DNA from: Bacillota bacterium
GTDB taxonomy: Bacteria; Bacillota; Clostridia; Lachnospirales; Lachnospiraceae
Length of the DNA stretch: 64,000 nt
Reading direction: 5' to 3'
Assembly: GCA_902363515.1 (NCBI GenBank)
Contig: CABJAN010000017.1
Coordinates: 1-64,000, forward strand
Numbering within the stretch: the stretch's first letter is position 1; each line of letters opens with the position of its first letter. Below the pieces are notes generated by a model. It saw nothing but the letters and a program-made list of their open reading frames with translations. It was not told the DNA's origin and did not search any database. The position numbers and the translations under genes are program-made. Shown here one piece after another: positions 26,134 through 34,907 of this stretch.

Positions 26134-27528
26134 ATGTTTGTTGGAAGAGACAGGGAATTAAAGAAACTGGAAACCTTATATGAGCGGGGAGAATTTGAAT
26201 TTGTTGTTTTTTATGGCAGGAGACGAGTAGGAAAAACAACTTTAATGAATGAGTTTTTAAAGGACAAAAAGTCTGCTTATTATATGGCTGTAGAAGGAAC
26301 AAAGGCTGAAAATTTGGCGGGATTATCCAAATCATTGCTTTCCATAAAGGGAGAGGGAGGGGCTTTATCTTCTTTTCCCGATTTTGAAGTCATGCTGGAA
26401 TATATTGACCAGTTAGCCAGAAGCGGGGAAAGGCTTGTGCTTGCGATTGATGAATTTCCTTATCTGGCGGCGTCTTATCCGGCTATTTCTTCTATGCTTC
26501 AAAGCCACATTGACCATTGCTGGAAAGACAGCCACCTATTCCTAATTCTGTGCGGCTCTTCTATGAGTTTTATGGAGGAACAGGTGCTGGGGTATAAAAG
26601 TCCTTTATATGGCAGGAGAACAGCGCAGTTTAAGCTTCATCCCTTTACTTTTTTTGAGGCTAAGGAAATGCTTCCCTCCTATACTAATGAGGAACAGGCA
26701 GTTCTTTATGGTGCTACAGGCGGGATTCCGGAATATCTTTCCAGAATCAGACAAGAGAAAACCGTAGATGAAAATATTATTGATTTATTTTTTGATGAAA
26801 GCGGGCGTTTGTTTGACGAACCCTCTAATTTGCTGAAACAGGAGTTAAGAGAGCCTGCTACTTATCATTCTATTATTTCAGCCATTGCAGGAGGAGCCAG
26901 CAGGCTCAATGAAATTGCTACGAAGACAGGGCTGGAAACCAGCGGATGCAGCAGTCAGCTTTCTTCCCTGATAAAGCTGGAGATTGTGGAGAAAGAGGTT
27001 CCTGTTACAGAAACCTCAGGAGGAAGAAAGACTTTATATAAGTTAAATGATAGCATGTTTTTGTTTTGGTATCGGTTTGTAAGACCTAATTTAAGCAGTA
27101 TCATGCGGGGAAACGGAGAGATGGTTTATGAAAAAATGGTAAAACCTCAGATAAGTGATTTTATGGGGCATATTTTTGAAGAAATATGCCAGCAATATTT
27201 GTTTTTACCACAGGTTTATACAGTACTTCCTTTTCCCATTGGAAACCTGGGGCGCTGGTGGGGAAATAATCCCAGAAAAAAATGTCAGGAAGAGATTGAC
27301 CTGATGTCCGTCTGTGAGAACCAGGTTTTCTTGGGTGAATGTAAATGGAAAAACAGTCTGGTTGGAATGGATGTGCTTCGCACCTTACAGGAGAGAGGAA
27401 GCCTGTTTCCTTATACAGAGAAAGTATTTTGGATATTTTCCAAAAGCGGATTTACCCAGGAAGCCATAGAATATGCCCATAGAACCAGCAGCATAAAACT
27501 GATTACGTTTGCTGAAATGAACAGTTGA
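26134..27528 (+). CDS. AAA ATPase with C-terminal DUF234 nuclease-like domain
   Basis: A 464-residue protein of the archaeal-type ATPase family. Walker A is GRRRVGKTT (28-36) and Walker B is LAIDEF. A winged-helix segment follows at about 240-300, and a DUF234 region with EIDLMSVCENQVFLGECKW has the D...ExK pattern of a PD-(D/E)XK nuclease fold. Such genes are common in gut Firmicutes and archaea and their role is unknown; defence or mobile-element functions have been proposed. I prefer the ATG at 26134 (AGGGGG 7 nt upstream) over 26128. Confidence 0.82.
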   Translation: MFVGRDRELKKLETLYERGEFEFVVFYGRRRVGKTTLMNEFLKDKKSAYYMAVEGTKAENLAGLSKSLLSIKGEGGALSSFPDFEVMLEYIDQLARSGERLVLAIDEFPYLAASYPAISSMLQSHIDHCWKDSHLFLILCGSSMSFMEEQVLGYKSPLYGRRTAQFKLHPFTFFEAKEMLPSYTNEEQAVLYGATGGIPEYLSRIRQEKTVDENIIDLFFDESGRLFDEPSNLLKQELREPATYHSIISAIAGGASRLNEIATKTGLETSGCSSQLSSLIKLEIVEKEVPVTETSGGRKTLYKLNDSMFLFWYRFVRPNLSSIMRGNGEMVYEKMVKPQISDFMGHIFEEICQQYLFLPQVYTVLPFPIGNLGRWWGNNPRKKCQEEIDLMSVCENQVFLGECKWKNSLVGMDVLRTLQERGSLFPYTEKVFWIFSKSGFTQEAIEYAHRTSSIKLITFAEMNS

Positions 27529-27553
27529 TTTTTTATATACCGATTGGTATAAT
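27525..27553 (+). promoter_or_regulatory. Promoter with TetR-type operator
   Basis: TTGATT (27525-27530) and TATAAT (27548-27553) are spaced by 17 bp. The palindrome atacc-gatt-ggtat (27537-27550) fills the spacer and enters the -10, the normal place for an autorepressing TetR/AcrR dimer. The -35 overlaps the stop codon of the ATPase gene. Confidence 0.75.
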
Positions 27554-27594
27554 AACCGTAGGAAAGTCAGTGACACAGGACACGGAGAAGGGCG

Positions 27595-28185
27595 GTGAAG
27601 CTCATGGATAACAGGGAACTGCTCCTGAATACAGCGCTGGAACTATTTCATGCCAAGGGCTATGATGCAGTTGGCGTACAGGAGATTGTAGAGAAGGCGG
27701 GCGTTACCAAACCTACGCTTTACTATTATTTTGGCAGTAAGCTGGGGCTTTTAAAAAGCCTTTTAGAGAGCCGCTACAGCATTCTGGAAGAGAAAATCAC
27801 AGAAGCGTCCAGAACACCCGGAAACCTTCCGGCGGTTTTGTACCAGGTTGCCAGAGTGTTTTTTGATTTTGCGGCTGCCCATGAGAAGTTTTATTTGTTT
27901 ATGCTGGCATTGTTTTATTCGGGAAGGGAAAATGAAGCCTTTCAGGCAGTATCGCCTTTGATTGAAAGGTATTATCAGTTAATCGTGGGAATCTTTGAGC
28001 GTTTCTCAGGAGAACTGGGAAATATGCGGGGCAGACAGAGGTTGTTTGCAGTGGGATTTACAGGAGTTTTGAATCACCACATTATGATGGTAAGCTATGG
28101 TTTGTCTGAAAGTGATAAATTTGAGATTTCCAATGAGACGACTTATGAAATTGTCCGTCAGTTTTTATATGGAATTTATACATAA
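27595..28185 (+). CDS. TetR/AcrR family transcriptional regulator
   Basis: A 196-residue regulator with the N-terminal TetR helix-turn-helix (ALELFHAKGYDAVGVQEIVE, then GVTKPTLYYYFGSK) and a helical ligand domain. The start is probably the GTG at 27595 (GGAG 7 nt upstream); an ATG nine bases later is an alternative. It lies 17 nt ahead of the GH13 gene, and the palindromic operator is in its own promoter, so it likely represses itself and perhaps the glycan genes downstream. The ligand is unknown. Confidence 0.88.
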   Translation: MKLMDNRELLLNTALELFHAKGYDAVGVQEIVEKAGVTKPTLYYYFGSKLGLLKSLLESRYSILEEKITEASRTPGNLPAVLYQVARVFFDFAAAHEKFYLFMLALFYSGRENEAFQAVSPLIERYYQLIVGIFERFSGELGNMRGRQRLFAVGFTGVLNHHIMMVSYGLSESDKFEISNETTYEIVRQFLYGIYT

Positions 28186-28202
28186 TCAGGAGGTTTTTGG
28201 GT

Positions 28203-29564
28203 ATGGCAACATGGTATGAAGAGGCAGTGTTTTATCATATGTATCCCATTGGTATGACCGGGGCGCCGCGGCAAAACACAGAGGAGGGAATTGTCCACAG
28301 GTTTGAACAGTTGGATAAGTGGCTGCCTCATATTGCAGAAATTGGCTGCACAGCAATTTATATAGGCCCGTTATTTGAATCTACTACCCATGGCTATGAT
28401 ACCAGGGATTATAAAGTGGTGGATCGTCGTTTAGGGGATAATGACGATTTTGTCCGATTTGTGAAAAAGGCTCATGAACTGGGAATTAAGGTAGTAGTAG
28501 ATGGTGTGTTTAATCACACGGGAAGAGAGTTTTTTGCTTTTCAGGATATTCAGAGAAACCGGGAGCATTCCCAGTATTGCAGCTGGTATAAAGGAATTAA
28601 TTTCGGATGGGATAATCCTTACCATGACGGGTTTGGCTATGAGGCATGGAGAAACTGTTTTGAACTGGTAAATCTGAATCTCTGGGAGCCGGCGGTGAGA
28701 GAGTATCTGCTGGGTGTCATTGATTTCTGGATTGACACCTTTGATATTGATGGAATCCGCTTAGACTGTGCAGACTGTCTGGAGTTCTCCTTTATGGAGG
28801 AAATGCGCAGACGCACGTCAGCGAAAAAGGCAGATTTCTGGCTCATGGGAGAGGTCATTCATGGTGACTACAGCCGTTATATCCAGGATGGACAGAGGAT
28901 GCTTCACAGTGTTACCAATTATGAACTGCACAAGGGGCTGTATTCAGGCCACAATGACCACAATTATTTTGAAATTGCTCATACCATTCGCAGGGAATTT
29001 GATGAGAATGGTGGGATTTATAGGGGAATGAAGCTTTATTCCTTTGTAGACAATCATGATGTGGACCGGATTATCAGCAAGATTAGGAACAAGGAGCATA
29101 TCTACCCGATTTATACTTTGTTATATACACTTCCTGGTATTCCGTCTCTTTATTATGGTTCGGAATGGGGAATAGAGGGGCAGAAGCAGGGAGGAAATGA
29201 TGACCCTTTAAGACCTGCTGTAAACCTTGAAGAAGTCTTAAAAGAGCAGCAGGATTGTAGAATTCTAAAATGGGTAACCTGGCTTGGAAACATGCACAGG
29301 GAATACAAAGAATGTCTGGCTTATGGAAGATACCGGGAATTGCTGCTGACCAACAGACAGTATGCTTTTGCCCGATTTACAGAGGAAGAATGTCTTGTCA
29401 TAGCTGTGAATAATGATGAGCAGGAGGTTTCTGTGAGCATTCCGGTACCGCGACAGGATATGAATTATGTAAACTTGAAGACAAAGGAAGAATATACGAC
29501 CGAGAATGGAAGAATCCAGATAACATTACAGGCAGCAGGCAGCGCTGTTTTGGTTTCAAAGTAA
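28203..29564 (+). CDS. GH13 alpha-amylase family enzyme
   Basis: A 453-residue cytoplasmic GH13 enzyme acting on alpha-glucans. The four conserved regions are visible: DGVFNHTG, GIRLDCADCLEF (nucleophile Asp), MGEVIHG (acid/base Glu) and FVDNHDVDR. The size and the short C-terminal beta domain fit a neopullulanase, cyclomaltodextrinase-like or related intracellular amylase. AGGAGG stands 9 nt before the ATG at 28203. With glgB directly downstream it suggests glycogen or maltodextrin turnover. Confidence 0.85.
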   Translation: MATWYEEAVFYHMYPIGMTGAPRQNTEEGIVHRFEQLDKWLPHIAEIGCTAIYIGPLFESTTHGYDTRDYKVVDRRLGDNDDFVRFVKKAHELGIKVVVDGVFNHTGREFFAFQDIQRNREHSQYCSWYKGINFGWDNPYHDGFGYEAWRNCFELVNLNLWEPAVREYLLGVIDFWIDTFDIDGIRLDCADCLEFSFMEEMRRRTSAKKADFWLMGEVIHGDYSRYIQDGQRMLHSVTNYELHKGLYSGHNDHNYFEIAHTIRREFDENGGIYRGMKLYSFVDNHDVDRIISKIRNKEHIYPIYTLLYTLPGIPSLYYGSEWGIEGQKQGGNDDPLRPAVNLEEVLKEQQDCRILKWVTWLGNMHREYKECLAYGRYRELLLTNRQYAFARFTEEECLVIAVNNDEQEVSVSIPVPRQDMNYVNLKTKEEYTTENGRIQITLQAAGSAVLVSK

Positions 29565-29589
29565 AAAGTTAGAAAAAGGGGAATGTCTT

Positions 29590-31497
29590 ATGGGAACGAA
29601 TATGAAGGTAACAGAGCTGGATCGCTATTTATTTGGCCAGGGAACACATTATGAAATTTATAAGCTGTTTGGGGCACATCCGGGCACTCAGAGAAAAAAA
29701 GAAGGTGTGTTTTTTGCTGTATGGGCGCCAAGAGCAAAGCGCGTGTCTGTTGTAGGTGATTTTAATGGCTGGAATCCAGAGGCTGATGAAATGAAATGCG
29801 ACAATGATATGGGAATTTATCAGTTGTTTATCCCAGGGGTAAAGAATGGGGACTTGTACAAATACTGTATTACCACTTATGATGACCGTCTGCTGTATAA
29901 GGCAGACCCATACGGAAATTATGCGGAAATGCGCCCGGGGAATGCGTCCAGAGTTACGGATCTGGCGAAGCCATTTAAGTGGGGGGATGCAGCCTGGCTG
30001 AAAAAACGTCTGGAGTTTGATCCTGGAAAGGATGCCATGTCTATTTATGAGGTGCATCCAGGCTCCTGGAAGAGACATCCTTCCCATGGAGAGGATGACC
30101 CGGGATTCTACAATTACAGGGAACTGGCTCATGCTCTGGCAGGATATGTGAAAGAGATGGGCTATACTCATGTAGAACTTATGGGGATTGCAGAGCATCC
30201 CTTTGACGGTTCCTGGGGATATCAGGTAAGCGGTTATTATGCGCCGACCTCCCGCTATGGAACGTCGGAGGATTTTCGGTATTTTGTGAATTATATGCAC
30301 AAAAATAAAATCGGTGTCATACTGGACTGGGTACCGGCACATTTTCCAAAGGATGCCCATGGTCTGGCTGACTTTGACGGAACGCCTACTTATGAATACG
30401 CAGACCCCAGAAAAGGTGAGCATCCTGACTGGGGAACCAAGGTATTTGACTATGGCAAAAATGAAGTAAAAAATTTCCTCATTGCCAATGCGTTGTTCTG
30501 GATTGAAGAATTCCATATAGATGGTCTTCGTGTGGATGCAGTTGCGTCCATGCTGTATCTGGATTATGGAAGAGAAGCAGGGCAGTGGGTGCCAAACAAA
30601 TACGGAGAGAACAAAAATCTGGAAGCTATTGAATTTTTCAAACACTTAAATTCTGTGGTTCTGGGAAAATATAAAGGTACGGTTATGATTGCAGAAGAAT
30701 CTACAGCATGGCCTAAAGTAACCGGAAAACCGGAAGATGGAGGATTAGGCTTTAGTCTCAAATGGAACATGGGATGGATGCATGATTTTCTGGAATATAT
30801 GAAGCTGGATCCTTATTTCAGACAGTATAATCACTATAAAATGACCTTTTCCACTACCTATGCTTACAGTGAGAACTATGTGCTGGTGCTGTCTCATGAT
30901 GAGGTGGTGCATCTGAAATGCTCTATGATTAATAAGATGCCTGGGCTTGGACAGGATAAATTTGAAAATTTAAAGGCGGGATATTCTTACATGATAGGAC
31001 ATCCCGGAAAGAAATTGTTGTTTATGGGACAGGACTTCGGCCAGTATCAGGAATGGAGTGAGGCAAGGGAACTGGATTGGTTCCTGCTTGGAGAGGAATG
31101 CCACCGGAATCTTCAGAATTATGTAAAAGAACTTCTGAAGATGTATAAGAAATATCCGGCACTGTATGCCAATGACCAGAATCCCCAGGGTCTGGAATGG
31201 ATTAATGCAGATGATGCTGCCAGAAGCATTTACAGCTTTGTAAGATGGTCTCCAACCGGCAGAAATAACCTGCTGTTTGTGATTAACTATACTCCCGTGG
31301 CAAGGGATGATTACAGAGTAGGAGTACCTAAGAAAAAACAATACAAATTAATTCTGAACAGTAAAGAGCCGGAGTTTGGCGGAGATGTACATAAAGAGCA
31401 ACTGGTATATAAAGCTGCAAAAAAAGAATGTGATGGACGCCCATTCTCTTTTGCATACCCACTTCCGGCTTATGGAGTGGCAGTATTCCAGTTCTAG
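29590..31497 (+). CDS. glgB: 1,4-alpha-glucan branching enzyme
   Basis: A 635-residue branching enzyme that creates alpha-1,6 branches in glycogen. An N-terminal CBM48 (FAVWAPRAKRVSVVGDFNGW) precedes the GH13 barrel. Key motifs are VELMGIAEHPFDGSWGYQ, DGLRVDAVASML (nucleophile), MIAEESTAWP (acid/base) and LVLSHDEVVH. It follows the GH13 gene by 25 nt with an AAAAGGGG site, so both should be on one transcript. Confidence 0.95.
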   Translation: MGTNMKVTELDRYLFGQGTHYEIYKLFGAHPGTQRKKEGVFFAVWAPRAKRVSVVGDFNGWNPEADEMKCDNDMGIYQLFIPGVKNGDLYKYCITTYDDRLLYKADPYGNYAEMRPGNASRVTDLAKPFKWGDAAWLKKRLEFDPGKDAMSIYEVHPGSWKRHPSHGEDDPGFYNYRELAHALAGYVKEMGYTHVELMGIAEHPFDGSWGYQVSGYYAPTSRYGTSEDFRYFVNYMHKNKIGVILDWVPAHFPKDAHGLADFDGTPTYEYADPRKGEHPDWGTKVFDYGKNEVKNFLIANALFWIEEFHIDGLRVDAVASMLYLDYGREAGQWVPNKYGENKNLEAIEFFKHLNSVVLGKYKGTVMIAEESTAWPKVTGKPEDGGLGFSLKWNMGWMHDFLEYMKLDPYFRQYNHYKMTFSTTYAYSENYVLVLSHDEVVHLKCSMINKMPGLGQDKFENLKAGYSYMIGHPGKKLLFMGQDFGQYQEWSEARELDWFLLGEECHRNLQNYVKELLKMYKKYPALYANDQNPQGLEWINADDAARSIYSFVRWSPTGRNNLLFVINYTPVARDDYRVGVPKKKQYKLILNSKEPEFGGDVHKEQLVYKAAKKECDGRPFSFAYPLPAYGVAVFQF

Positions 31498-31527
31498 GAA
31501 ATTAAGAAAATCAAGATAAGCAGAGTC

Positions 31528-31583
31528 AGGCTGCTGTGTGAAGTAAATGTTGAGATAAACTTCATGCGGCAGCCTTTATGTGT
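31528..31583 (+). terminator. Terminator after glgB, with overlapping downstream -10
   Basis: A 17-bp stem (31528-31544 with 31559-31575, three G-T pairs) around a 14-nt loop, followed by tttatgtgtt. An extended -10 (TG-T-TATAAT, TATAAT at 31584-31589) follows at once and probably drives the dipeptidase gene. Confidence 0.75.
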
Positions 31584-31631
31584 TATAATACAGTAAGATT
31601 TTACTATATGGATAAACAGGGGGATATTCTC

Positions 31632-32624
31632 ATGAAATTTTATGATTTGCACTGTGATACTATCAGCGTTATTTATGAGCTTAGAAAACAGGGGAAACAG
31701 GCAGAGCTGAGTAAAAACAGCCTGCACCTGGATTTGGAAAAATTGCAAAGAGGGGGATATGGGCTGCAGACCTTTGCTCTTTTTGTGGACAAAGGGGAAG
31801 CGGAAGACTGCTGTCTGGAAGCTAAAAGTATGGTACAGCTTTTTAAAGAGGAGCTGAAAAAGAACCAGGATGTAATTTCTCAGGTTTTTACCTTTGGGGA
31901 TATTGAAGAAAATGAGAGAAGGGGAAAGCTGTCTGCGCTGCTTTCTCTGGAAGAAGGCTCTATTTTTGAGAAAAGCCCGGAGGATTTGAAGTGGTTTTAT
32001 GACCAGGGAGCCAGAATTGCTACCTTTACCTGGAATTATGAAAACAGCCTGGGTTATCCCAATGATTTTGGAGACCCAACGAAGGAACGTCCATGGAGTA
32101 CAGGGAATCCCAGAGGGTTGAAACAAAGGGGGCTGGAATTTCTGGAACAAATGGAAAGTCTGCACATGATTCCAGATGTTTCCCACCTTTCAGACGGAGG
32201 CTTCTGGGATGTAGCCAGGTATGCAAAACGTCCCTTTCTGGCTACTCATTCCAATGCAAGAGGTGCAGCACCGGATGCAGCCAGGAATCTGACGGATGAT
32301 ATGATTCGCGTCCTGGCAGAAAAAGGCGGTATCATGGGACTGAATTTCTGCGTGTCTTTTGTACGGGAAGTATGGAATCCGGGAGAACAGGGAGCTGCTA
32401 TGGAAGAATTGATTCGGCAGATGAAGTATATTGTGAACATAGGTGGTGAGGAATGCCTGGGGCTTGGATCGGATTTTGACGGAATCGGTGAGATGCCGCA
32501 GATGGGAAATGGTGCAGGAATGCCGGATTTGGCAGAGGCAATGGAACAGGCAAAGATGCCGTATGATTTGATAGAGAAAATCTGCTGGAAAAACGTGAAG
32601 CGGTTTTTGAAAGAGAATTTATAA
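31632..32624 (+). CDS. Membrane dipeptidase (M19, renal dipeptidase family)
   Basis: A 330-residue zinc dipeptidase of family M19, which cleaves dipeptides, often with a C-terminal D-residue. Metal ligands are in FYDLHCDTI, the SLEEGSIF block, THSNARG and LGLGSDFDGI. The start is the ATG at 31632, with GGGGGATA upstream. There is no signal peptide, so it is cytoplasmic despite the family name. It could process dipeptides brought in by a peptide importer. Confidence 0.9.
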   Translation: MKFYDLHCDTISVIYELRKQGKQAELSKNSLHLDLEKLQRGGYGLQTFALFVDKGEAEDCCLEAKSMVQLFKEELKKNQDVISQVFTFGDIEENERRGKLSALLSLEEGSIFEKSPEDLKWFYDQGARIATFTWNYENSLGYPNDFGDPTKERPWSTGNPRGLKQRGLEFLEQMESLHMIPDVSHLSDGGFWDVARYAKRPFLATHSNARGAAPDAARNLTDDMIRVLAEKGGIMGLNFCVSFVREVWNPGEQGAAMEELIRQMKYIVNIGGEECLGLGSDFDGIGEMPQMGNGAGMPDLAEAMEQAKMPYDLIEKICWKNVKRFLKENL

Positions 32625-32640
32625 ATGAAGGAGCTAAAAA

Positions 32641-33561
32641 ATGGGTACTCAAAATACAAACCATTCATTTGTACATAATTCTATGAAAGGAATGATGCTT
32701 GTTATCCTGGGCGCCTCCTTGTGGGGCGTCATGGGGATTTTTGTCCGGGGACTTTCGGCTTCGGGGTATAGCAGCTATGATATTGCCTTTTTGCGATGCC
32801 TGCTGGCGGGAATTGGATTTTTTCTCTTTAAAGCAATTACACAGCCCAGAGTGTTGAAAATTAATTTAAAAGGCCTGTGTATTTGTTTCTTGTATGGTAT
32901 TTTGGCATATGCTATGGGATTTGTCTGCTATGGAATTGCAGTAGAACGAATTCCTGTAGCAGTTGCTACAGTACTGATGTTTATGAGCCCTGTCTGGGTG
33001 GCTGTTTTGGGAGTTCTTGTATTTAAAGAAAAATTAGAGAAACAGACCGTGCTGGTGATTCTTATTTGCATTCTGGGAGCAGCCATGGTGGCTGATGTAT
33101 TTGGAAGCGCCGGCGGCAGTATGGATATCATCGGGATTCTGGCGGGAATTGTCAATGGATTTGGTGTTGCCCTGCAGATTATGATTCCCAGATATTTTGT
33201 GAAAAAATATGAGCGTGACACCATGCTGGTCTATGGATTTCTGGGAGCAGCAGTAGGACTTGCCTTTTTAACAGATTTTAAAACCATTGGAACAAGTCTG
33301 CAAGGTGCAGAGGCGGTTTCTGTGATTGTCAGTGTTCTCTGCCTTGGGCTTTTATGTACTATGGTTGCCAATGTTTCTGTTGTAAAGGCAACAGCCTATA
33401 TTAACACCACGACCTGTAGTATTTTATCTTCGCTTGAAGTTGTAGTGGGAGCTGTAGTGGGAATTTTGATTTTTCATGAATCTATGTCTGTTTTCCAGGT
33501 GATTGGAGCTGTCATTGTGGTATGTGCATCCCTGGGGCCTGCTTTGTTTCAGAAAAAGTAA
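32641..33561 (+). CDS. EamA-family (DMT) transporter
   Basis: A 306-residue drug/metabolite-transporter superfamily protein with two EamA repeats of five helices each. The first begins GASLWGVMGIFVRGLS and the second covers IIGILAGIVNGFG to the C-terminus. Members export amino acids, nucleosides or other metabolites; the substrate is not predictable. It lies 16 nt after the dipeptidase with an AAGGAG site, so release of dipeptide-derived products is one possibility. Confidence 0.88.
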   Translation: MGTQNTNHSFVHNSMKGMMLVILGASLWGVMGIFVRGLSASGYSSYDIAFLRCLLAGIGFFLFKAITQPRVLKINLKGLCICFLYGILAYAMGFVCYGIAVERIPVAVATVLMFMSPVWVAVLGVLVFKEKLEKQTVLVILICILGAAMVADVFGSAGGSMDIIGILAGIVNGFGVALQIMIPRYFVKKYERDTMLVYGFLGAAVGLAFLTDFKTIGTSLQGAEAVSVIVSVLCLGLLCTMVANVSVVKATAYINTTTCSILSSLEVVVGAVVGILIFHESMSVFQVIGAVIVVCASLGPALFQKK

Positions 33562-33567
33562 AAATAT

Positions 33568-33618
33568 TAAGAGTATTGATAGCTTTCCGATATAGTTGGA
33601 ATGGCATCAATACTCTTA
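33568..33618. terminator. Bidirectional terminator between convergent genes
   Basis: A 13-bp perfect stem (taagagtattgat at 33568-33580 with its inverse at 33606-33618), with a second short ttcc/ggaa pairing in the loop. T-rich sequence on both sides fits shared use by the EamA gene (plus) and the aldolase gene (minus). Confidence 0.8.
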
Positions 33619-33625
33619 TATTGTT

Positions 33626-34666
33626 TTACTGATATTTAATTGCCAATGCCTGGAAGTCTTTTGAAAAGTCTTTTACAGCTTCTTCGCTGGTGGCCCAGGA
33701 GGTACAGAAGCGCAGGCAGGTGTGGTCTTTGTCCGGATTGCACTGAAATGTTGTCTGGCAGATTTCATTTACTTCCCTGGCTAATTCATTAGGAAAGATA
33801 GGGAAAATCTGATTGGTAGGAGCATCGCACAGCAAGGGGATGTTCATTTTCTGAAATACCTCTTTTAAAGGCTGCATCAGTCGGATGCTTCTGCCGCCTA
33901 ATTCCAGATACAGATTATTTTTAAATAATTCTTCAAATTGTATGCCAAGCATCCATCCCTTGGCTAAAATAGCGCCTCTTTGCTTCATGTTGAAACGGAA
34001 GTGGTCTTTAAAGGTATCATTGACCAGAACCAGGGCTTCGCCAAACATGGCGCCGGTTTTGGTTCCGCCGATATAAAAGGCATCACAGAGCTTTGGCAAA
34101 TCAGGGAAAGTCAGATGGGTGATATCCCCGGCAGCTAAAGCAGCAGCAAGCCGCGCGCCATCCATATAGAGGTACAGGTCATGGCGTTTGCAAAAAGCAT
34201 ACAGCTCTTCTAATTCTTCTTTTGTATAAACCGTTCCGATTTCTGTTGGATTGGAAATATAAACAAGTCTTGGTTCTACCCAATGTTCATTTTCATGCAA
34301 ATCTAAAACCGGGCGGATTAAATCAGGAGACAACTTGCCATCCCGGGTGATAACCGGAAAAACTTTATGGCCGGTAGCTTCAATAGAGCCGGTTTCATGG
34401 GTGTTAATGTGTCCTGTTTCAGCACTGATAACAGCTTCATAAGGTCTTAAAACATGGGAGAGAAAGGTAAGATTTGTTAAAGTTCCCCCGGCAATAAAGT
34501 GGATATCCACACTATAATCTTCCAGCACCTCTTGTATCAAATCCCGGGCTGCCTGAGAATGTTCATCCAATCCATAAGAATTGTTCTGATGATAATTAAT
34601 GGTTTCAAGGGCACGAAGAATATTCGGGTGTGCGCCTTCACTGTAATCATTGAGAAAATTATACAT
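33626..34666 (-). CDS. ltaE: Low-specificity L-threonine aldolase-like PLP enzyme
   Basis: A 346-residue fold-type I PLP enzyme of the beta-eliminating lyase family, which cleaves threonine or allo-threonine to glycine and acetaldehyde. Recognisable are NDYSEGAHPNILRAL, the HINTHETG block, DGARLAAAL (cofactor Asp) and the Schiff-base lysine in YIGGTKTGAMFG. The frame extends to 34720, but the ATG at 34666 with AGAGAGG 8 nt upstream gives the normal start. Related activities such as tyrosine phenol-lyase are unlikely at this size. Confidence 0.88.
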   Translation of the reverse strand: MYNFLNDYSEGAHPNILRALETINYHQNNSYGLDEHSQAARDLIQEVLEDYSVDIHFIAGGTLTNLTFLSHVLRPYEAVISAETGHINTHETGSIEATGHKVFPVITRDGKLSPDLIRPVLDLHENEHWVEPRLVYISNPTEIGTVYTKEELEELYAFCKRHDLYLYMDGARLAAALAAGDITHLTFPDLPKLCDAFYIGGTKTGAMFGEALVLVNDTFKDHFRFNMKQRGAILAKGWMLGIQFEELFKNNLYLELGGRSIRLMQPLKEVFQKMNIPLLCDAPTNQIFPIFPNELAREVNEICQTTFQCNPDKDHTCLRFCTSWATSEEAVKDFSKDFQALAIKYQ

Positions 34667-34694
34667 GATACAAACCTCTCTTCCTGTGTGAAGT

Positions 34695-34715
34695 ACCGGG
34701 AAAGTCCCGGTTTTT
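34695..34715. terminator. Short perfect hairpin upstream of ltaE
   Basis: accggga (34695-34701) pairs with tcccggt (34705-34711) around loop aag, with five T residues on the plus strand. No plus-strand gene precedes it. On the minus strand it falls in the ltaE 5' leader, between any promoter and the ribosome site. It may block antisense transcription or structure the leader. Confidence 0.5.
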
Positions 34716-34907
34716 GACAACTATGGATTTATTCTAACACAGAATACTGGTTCTGCACAGAGGGAAAAATCAGGTTAGTGTTGAGGTTTTGGGGAATTAT
34801 AGATATAATTACAGATATATAGCAAAGGCAAACATACAGTTTATGCACAAAATAAAGTATCCATTCATACATAAATAATAGAAAACATCAGGGGAAGGAA
34901 AACAAGT

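Noticed and set aside
29629..30645. Long minus-strand open frame of 338 codons
   Set aside because: It lies wholly antisense to glgB, its translation has the composition of a reversed gene and it has no ribosome site.
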